Shown in pieces: positions 6,855-10,364 of a DNA stretch of 10,364 nt. Positions within the stretch are counted from its first letter, which is position 1. The number at the start of each line of letters is the position of its first letter. A program made the translations under genes and the position numbers. The DNA is taken from assembly GCA_964569095.1 (NCBI GenBank), contig CAZMTB010000071.1, forward strand, positions 1 through 10,364, given 5' to 3'. This DNA is from JALWSI01 sp964569095 [NCBI: uncultured Aquificales bacterium]. GTDB lineage: Bacteria > Thermosulfidibacterota > Thermosulfidibacteria > Thermosulfidibacterales. The notes under the pieces are model-generated. The model made no database searches. It was not told the origin of the DNA and worked only from the letters and a program-made list of their open reading frames with translations.

Positions 6855-7465
6855 AGCAGGGTTGTGGTGCCGTTGTCGTACTTTAAGACGATTCCCCTGG
6901 TGGTTATGTCCACCACCTTCTGGTCTTTTAATCCCATGATGTCTCCCACCTTCACCGTGTAGGTCTCACCGTCAGGGGCAATGACCATGGCGAGGTGTGT
7001 GTCTTTGCCCACAACCACCCCTTTCACCACCAGGGTCTTCACGTCGTAGTTCTGGAGAGGAGATACGATCACCCTCTTTTTCTTCTTCTTTTTCTTCCGC
7101 CTTCTCTTGCGGGCCTTCATTGCGGCGAGGCGTTGCTGCACCTCGAATATGCGGTTTCTCACCTTGTCAGGGGTCTCGAAGGGGTTTCTAACCCTGGGGG
7201 TGGGAGCCACCATGGGAGAGGGTCCACCCAGTTTTAAACCCTGGAGGAGGTTCAAAGGGCTGACCGGTTGCGTCTTGGCCGCAGCGGATGTGGAGCCTCC
7301 CTTTCCGTGCTTGGCCTGCAGGGCCCTGCTCAAGGCGTTCACATCTATTATGGCGTTGATGATGGAGACCTTCCCTTTTGGGGGAACGCGGGGAGCTGCC
7401 GTAGTTGCAGGGGTGTACGCCAACCACCCTGCAGTCAGAATTAATGCCAATAGAAGACGCCTCAT
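6827..7465 (-). CDS. pilP: Type IV pilus assembly protein PilP
   Basis: PilP connects the PilMNO inner-membrane platform to the PilQ secretin across the periplasm. The 212-residue product begins with a cleavable-looking signal peptide (MRRLLLALILTAGWLAYTPA, likely cut near AAP at 23-25). RNPFETP at 93-99 is the conserved motif before the folded domain. A beta domain follows at about 140-210 (VKGVVVGKDTHLAMVIAPDGETYTV, then GDIMG and a final TTLLSL), which fits the PilP beta-sandwich. Two oddities stand out. There is no cysteine at all, so the lipoprotein anchor common in proteobacterial PilP is missing. Residues 119-131 are 13 consecutive Arg/Lys. The ATG is one base after the pilO stop. It is the last pil gene here; no pilQ follows. 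Confidence 0.88.
   Translation of the reverse strand: MRRLLLALILTAGWLAYTPATTAAPRVPPKGKVSIINAIIDVNALSRALQAKHGKGGSTSAAAKTQPVSPLNLLQGLKLGGPSPMVAPTPRVRNPFETPDKVRNRIFEVQQRLAAMKARKRRRKKKKKKKRVIVSPLQNYDVKTLVVKGVVVGKDTHLAMVIAPDGETYTVKVGDIMGLKDQKVVDITTRGIVLKYDNGTTTLLSLPKEEGE
7073..7111 (-). other. Run of 13 basic residues in PilP
   Basis: Codons 119-131 of pilP encode R-K-R-R-R, then seven Lys, then Arg, without a break. The tract separates the RNPF-containing linker from the C-terminal beta domain. The plus strand shows it as a T/C-rich stretch. In a protein expected in the periplasm such a tract could contact acidic lipid, peptidoglycan or a partner, or could complicate export. The role is unknown. 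Confidence 0.8.
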
Positions 7466-7466
7466 C

Positions 7467-8012
7467 CTACTCCTCCCCCGTGTACCAGTAGGTTGCTAGG
7501 GTGCACGATACCGCTAGCCTTGGGTTTATCCCCATGGTGGACTTGGAGGTGACCTTGAGTGAGGTGGGTTTTATCAACCTCTCCAGAGAGGTTATGCCCC
7601 TCATCAGGGAGACCAGCTGCGGGTAGGTGCAGCTGAAGCTGAGGCTGACCGGTAGGGTGCCGTAGATCTCTCCCACCGTTTGTCTGCCGGGCTTGAAGAT
7701 GTTGAAGACTATTCCGTTGTAGTATCCCAGTTTGGGCACCTGGCGCAGAAGCTGGGGAATCTCCTTCCGGCTGGGAAGGATCCCCTTCAGCTGGTCCAGC
7801 TGGAGCTGTAGCTGGGCTATCTCCTTCTCTATCACCGCCACCCTCTTCTGGGCGGCCTTGAGCCTGGCTATCTCCTTCTCCATCTTCTCCCGCTCGGTCT
7901 TCACCTTCTTTATTGTTTGCCTTTTGGGCTCCAGGAGATAGGTGTTTCCCAGGTAGACCACCGCCGCTGCCAGTACCAGTGCTGCGAGTATCTTCTTCAC
8001 GGCGTCGTTCAT
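7467..8012 (-). CDS. pilO: Type IV pilus inner-membrane protein PilO
   Basis: PilO pairs with PilN to form the inner-membrane alignment complex that couples the cytoplasmic PilM ring to PilP. The 181-residue protein has a short cytoplasmic start, one membrane helix at about residues 7-26 (ILAALVLAAAVVYLGNTYLL), and a predicted coiled coil at about 33-78 rich in Lys, Glu, Gln and Leu. ILPSRKEIPQLLRQV follows at about 78-92, then a ferredoxin-like periplasmic domain, with VSLSFSCTYPQLVSLMRGI as a typical PilO segment. The length is near the family norm. The ATG overlaps the pilN stop (ATGA, 4 bases), and the stop is one base before the pilP ATG, so the genes are translationally coupled. Confidence 0.9.
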   Translation of the reverse strand: MNDAVKKILAALVLAAAVVYLGNTYLLEPKRQTIKKVKTEREKMEKEIARLKAAQKRVAVIEKEIAQLQLQLDQLKGILPSRKEIPQLLRQVPKLGYYNGIVFNIFKPGRQTVGEIYGTLPVSLSFSCTYPQLVSLMRGITSLERLIKPTSLKVTSKSTMGINPRLAVSCTLATYWYTGEE

Positions 8013-8710
8013 TTCTTCACCTTCTTGTTGGCACCCTTCTTGTTGGGGACTTTAACCCTGTTGGGAGGGGTGCTCGTCAAACTCAAAGTGAACTCCTTCA
8101 TGGGTACCCCTGCCATGGTGATGGATTTCACGTATCCCAGGTTGTAGCCTCCGTAGTGGGGGCTTTGCCGCAAGGAGTCTATGAACTTGGCTATGTCTGC
8201 CTCTGTAAGGGCGTAGCCCTTGATGGAGAGAGTCTTGCCCGGGGTGAAGTTGAAGCTGGTTATCCAAAGGGTGTCCGGTATTATTCTCTCCCACTCGTTG
8301 AACACCTCTGGCACCTCCCTTCGGTCTGCAGAGAGGTTTTTGATGGTGTTCACCTTGGTGATCAGGGCTTTCTTCTTCTTCTCAAGGAGTTTAAGCTTCT
8401 CGTCTATGGGTTTTAGCCGTTGATACTCTCTTTTTCTTTGGGCCAGGAGGTCCTTCTCTTGTCGTTCCTGCTGGTTGAGGACCGAGTACTGCCACCCCAC
8501 CCATCCCAAGGATGCGAGAATTATCAGTACCATCAGGATGGTGGCCAGCTGCTCCTTACCGATGGTGGGTGCTTGTATCTTGGCCGTTGGTATCTTCCCC
8601 GGCTTCTTCTCCTTTTGGGCGGGTCGTCTGAATGAGATCTTGGGTTTGCCCTTGGGCTTCTTCTTCGCCTTTCCTGATAGGTCTATGTCTATTAGGGGGT
8701 ACTCTGCCAT
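8009..8710 (-). CDS. pilN: Type IV pilus inner-membrane protein PilN
   Basis: PilN binds PilM through its cytoplasmic N-terminus and dimerises with PilO across the inner membrane. Here IDIDL at residues 7-11 takes the place of the usual INLLP-like PilM-binding motif. One membrane helix is at about 55-77 (LATILMVLIILASLGWVGWQ). A Lys/Glu/Gln-rich coiled coil covers about 80-125 and a ferredoxin-like domain follows, with PDTLWITSFNFTPGKTLSIKGYA and MKEFTLSLTS. At 233 residues it is longer than most PilN. The excess is a Lys/Pro-rich cytoplasmic linker at about 13-50 and a basic tail ending NKKGANKKVKK. The ATG is one base after the pilM stop. Confidence 0.9.
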   Translation of the reverse strand: MAEYPLIDIDLSGKAKKKPKGKPKISFRRPAQKEKKPGKIPTAKIQAPTIGKEQLATILMVLIILASLGWVGWQYSVLNQQERQEKDLLAQRKREYQRLKPIDEKLKLLEKKKKALITKVNTIKNLSADRREVPEVFNEWERIIPDTLWITSFNFTPGKTLSIKGYALTEADIAKFIDSLRQSPHYGGYNLGYVKSITMAGVPMKEFTLSLTSTPPNRVKVPNKKGANKKVKK

Positions 8711-8711
8711 C

Positions 8712-9758
8712 TCACACCGGTGATTCAGTGCTGGTCAGGGCTGCTCCCAGAGCATCTGCGGACCTCGCCAGGGCCACTGCCTCAACGTCCACGCCTTCTC
8801 TCAGGGGAACGCCCCACTCCTCGAAGAGGGAGACCTCGCACTCCAGCTCTTCTTCCAACAGTTCGTCGAGGCCTCTCACCAGTGATCCTCCTCCCGAGAG
8901 GTGGATCTCTTCACAGGCGGGGAATGGCATTCCCATGGGAAGGCAATACTCTATGCCACTTCCTGCCTTATCAATAAGCCTGTGGGTCCATTGGTCTATC
9001 GCCGCCTCTGGGATGCTGTCTGGCTCTTTCTGGAGCTTTTCGTCGGCGAGTTCTTTGGATATGCCCATCTCTTCTGCCACCATGGTGATCAGCTCCGTAC
9101 CCCCAAAGGGAATCTCCCGGGAGTAGTAAAGGTCTCCTTCGAACATCCATACCAGGGTGGTGGATACCCTCCCTATGTCCATGAGTAGAAGTGCATCGTC
9201 GTCTACCCCTTGGTGCCTTTGAAGGTTGGCGAGGGCCGCTCCCTTGGTGATCACCGTTCCTACCCCAAATCCCATCTCTTCGAAGAGCTTGACCCACTCT
9301 TCCACCTCCCGCCTCCGGGCGGCGAGGAGCAGCATCTTCTGTCCGTCTTCTGTATCCCTTAAAGGCAGGACATCCACCATCATCTCGTCCTGGGTGAGGG
9401 GTAGAAAGGGTGCAACCTCGAAGGGTAGTATCTCCTCGTCTGCTCCCGATGGCATGGTGAACTGACGCGTTATGGTGTGTCCTCCCCCGATGCTTATGGA
9501 GAGGTTATCTCTGGTGAACTTGTGCTTCTCCCAGAACTCGAAAAGGATTCCCTTCAGGTCCTGAGAGTGTGCTATCTTCCCCTCTGCTACGAGGTCAGGG
9601 GGGAGCACCCTCCAGTGAAACCCGGTTAGGGTTAGGGTCTCCTCAGAGAGGGCAGAGAAGGTGGCTACCGAAACCTTGGAGTGCCCTACAGACACCCCGC
9701 AAAACTCGTTATCTACGCCCTTTCCTCTCTTTGCCACCCATTCCTCCTTCCATTCCAT
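8712..9758 (-). CDS. pilM: Type IV pilus assembly actin-like ATPase PilM
   Basis: PilM is a cytoplasmic FtsA/actin-like protein that binds the PilN N-terminus and connects it to the pilus motors. The 348-residue protein shows the fold's motifs: GVSVGHSKV at 21-29 (phosphate 1 region), DIGRVSTTL at 194-202 (phosphate 2) and LSGGGSLVRGLDELLEEEL at 287-305 (adenosine region). FGGTELI at 218-224 and LPFEVAPFLPL at 111-121 also fit PilM. The first motif has Ser23 where the family normally has an acidic residue, so nucleotide handling may differ. The ATG at 9758 has only a weak ribosome binding site. A GTG at 9737, seven codons later, lies 5 bases after AAGGAGG and may be the real start. It is the first gene of the pilMNOP operon. 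Confidence 0.9.
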   Translation of the reverse strand: MEWKEEWVAKRGKGVDNEFCGVSVGHSKVSVATFSALSEETLTLTGFHWRVLPPDLVAEGKIAHSQDLKGILFEFWEKHKFTRDNLSISIGGGHTITRQFTMPSGADEEILPFEVAPFLPLTQDEMMVDVLPLRDTEDGQKMLLLAARRREVEEWVKLFEEMGFGVGTVITKGAALANLQRHQGVDDDALLLMDIGRVSTTLVWMFEGDLYYSREIPFGGTELITMVAEEMGISKELADEKLQKEPDSIPEAAIDQWTHRLIDKAGSGIEYCLPMGMPFPACEEIHLSGGGSLVRGLDELLEEELECEVSLFEEWGVPLREGVDVEAVALARSADALGAALTSTESPV

Positions 9759-9795
9759 CCACCCTTACCCCACAAGTAGCACGAAAGGGGCGCAC

Positions 9796-9824
9796 TTGAC
9801 AACAGATTGGGTCTAATCTATCAG
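9796..9824 (+). promoter_or_regulatory. Candidate promoter of the antiporter gene
   Basis: A perfect TTGACA -35 box (9796-9801) is followed after 17 bases by TATCAG (9819-9824), four of six matches to the -10 box. Transcription would start near 9831, about 57 bases before the GTG at 9888. An inverted repeat, AGATT (9804-9808) and AATCT (9815-9819), sits in the spacer and could be an operator half-site pair. Confidence 0.5.
9815..9823 (-). promoter_or_regulatory. Candidate extended -10 promoter of pilM
   Basis: On the minus strand this reads TGATAGATT: a TG extended element plus TAGATT (four of six matches to the -10 box). A TTGAAA lies only 13 bases upstream, too close for a standard -35. 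The element overlaps the -10 of the opposite promoter, so the two transcripts would compete. The leader would be about 50 bases. Tentative. Confidence 0.25.
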
Positions 9825-9875
9825 CGAACCCGCTTTCAAGGCATAGAATACTCATCTCGTACTGTCGCTGGGAAA

Positions 9876-9879
9876 GGAG
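9876..9879 (+). promoter_or_regulatory. Ribosome binding site of the antiporter gene
   Basis: GGAG within AAAGGAGA (9873-9880) ends 8 bases before the GTG at 9888. It supports this GTG over the next in-frame GTG (9903), which has no comparable site upstream. Confidence 0.65.
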
Positions 9880-9887
9880 ATTTAGAG

Positions 9888-10364
9888 GTGAAGAGACTCA
9901 CGGTGTCAAGGTTATGGATCGTTTTCTTCTTGCTTCTGGGTGTGCTCGCGTGGCTCGATCCTGCCGCCGCGTCTGAGGCGGCCCACGAGACTGCACACCA
10001 CGGCAAGGAACTGGGCGAGCTGTTGCCCTTGTGGAGCATAATCCCCTTTGCCGGGATCCTCTTGTCCATTGCCATATTCCCCTTGGTGGCAGGGGAGTTC
10101 TGGCATCACCACTACCCTAAGATCTCGGCCATGTGGGCTCTGATAACTGCAATTCCCTTCCTCATTGCGTTCAAAGGGGAGGGGCTCCACGAGATACTCC
10201 ACATCTACATTGCCGACTACGTGCCCTTCTTGATCCTGATAGGTTCCCTCTACATCGTGGCCGGGGGCATTCTTCTGAGGGGAACCCTGAGGGGGACCCC
10301 CCTGGTGAACACGGGAATGCTGGCGGTGGGAACAATCATAGCCTCTTGGGTGGGTACCACCGGT
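9888..10364 (+). CDS. CitMHS_2-type sodium:proton antiporter/ion transporter (partial, N-terminal)
   Basis: The frame from GTG 9888 stays open for 159 codons to the window edge. It begins with a hydrophobic helix ending in an AAASEA signal-like site (about residues 8-31). Next comes LGELLPLWSIIPFAGILLSIAIFPL, then EFWHHHYPK, and further membrane helices. A conserved-looking stretch near the window end reads IGSLYIVAGGILLRG, then TPLVNTGMLAVGTIIASWVGTTG. The LPLWSIIPF, FWxxxYPK, GSLYxVxGGI, TPLVN and GTTG elements match bacterial proteins annotated as putative Na+/H+ antiporters of the CitMHS_2/ion transporter superfamily. The transported ion cannot be told from this part. It is transcribed divergently from pilM. 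Confidence 0.78.
   Translation, partial: MKRLTVSRLWIVFFLLLGVLAWLDPAAASEAAHETAHHGKELGELLPLWSIIPFAGILLSIAIFPLVAGEFWHHHYPKISAMWALITAIPFLIAFKGEGLHEILHIYIADYVPFLILIGSLYIVAGGILLRGTLRGTPLVNTGMLAVGTIIASWVGTTG

Noticed and set aside
9623-9637. TTAGGG-type tandem repeat
   Set aside because: Only two units, inside pilM coding for Thr-Leu-Thr-Leu; chance in coding sequence, not a telomere-like element.
9844-9849. TAGAAT as an alternative -10 for the antiporter gene
   Set aside because: Five of six matches, but no -35 box at 16-18 bases and no extended TG; the TTGACA promoter is the better candidate.
9912-10202. Minus-strand open frames opposite the antiporter gene
   Set aside because: The plus frame encodes a clear membrane protein with a ribosome binding site; the minus frames show no family features.

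Overview
The window reads as chromosomal DNA of a GC-rich (by eye), Gram-negative, probably thermophilic bacterium. Three signs point that way. Arginine is very often encoded by AGG. The proteins are rich in Glu, Lys, Arg and Val. Genes are packed with 1-8 base overlaps or 1-base gaps. An xseB-ispA-dxs cluster together with pilMNOP suggests a Desulfobacterota/Thermodesulfobacteria-type lineage; that assignment is inference. I see no rRNA, tRNA, CRISPR array, IS element or phage gene, so this is mainly a core-genome region.

Layout. (1) Positions 1-2446, minus strand: nadE (glutamine-dependent NAD+ synthetase), then queH (epoxyqueuosine reductase), then a DUF2905 small membrane protein cut by the window start, all tightly coupled. 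(2) 2447-2654: a divergent intergenic region. Next to the nadE ribosome binding site lies an elaborate imperfect inverted repeat, with a competing hairpin, that could be a structured regulatory leader. (3) 2655-6807, plus strand: hisE, xseB, ispA, dxs and a Rossmann/DUF2520 protein, every junction overlapping. This joins a histidine-synthesis enzyme, the small subunit of exonuclease VII, and the first enzyme (Dxs) and chain-elongation enzyme (IspA) of isoprenoid synthesis. (4) 6827-9758, minus strand: pilM-pilN-pilO-pilP, the inner-membrane alignment complex of a type IV pilus. It converges on the isoprenoid operon, and no pilQ follows pilP. (5) 9759-9887: a short divergent promoter region. 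(6) 9888-end, plus strand: the N-terminal part of a CitMHS_2/Na+:H+ antiporter-type membrane transporter, cut by the window end.

Most genes are familiar families. The least explained signals are the structured sequence upstream of nadE, the lipobox-less PilP with an uninterrupted run of 13 basic residues, the loss of the usual acidic residue in the first nucleotide-binding motif of PilM, and hisE leading an isoprenoid operon.
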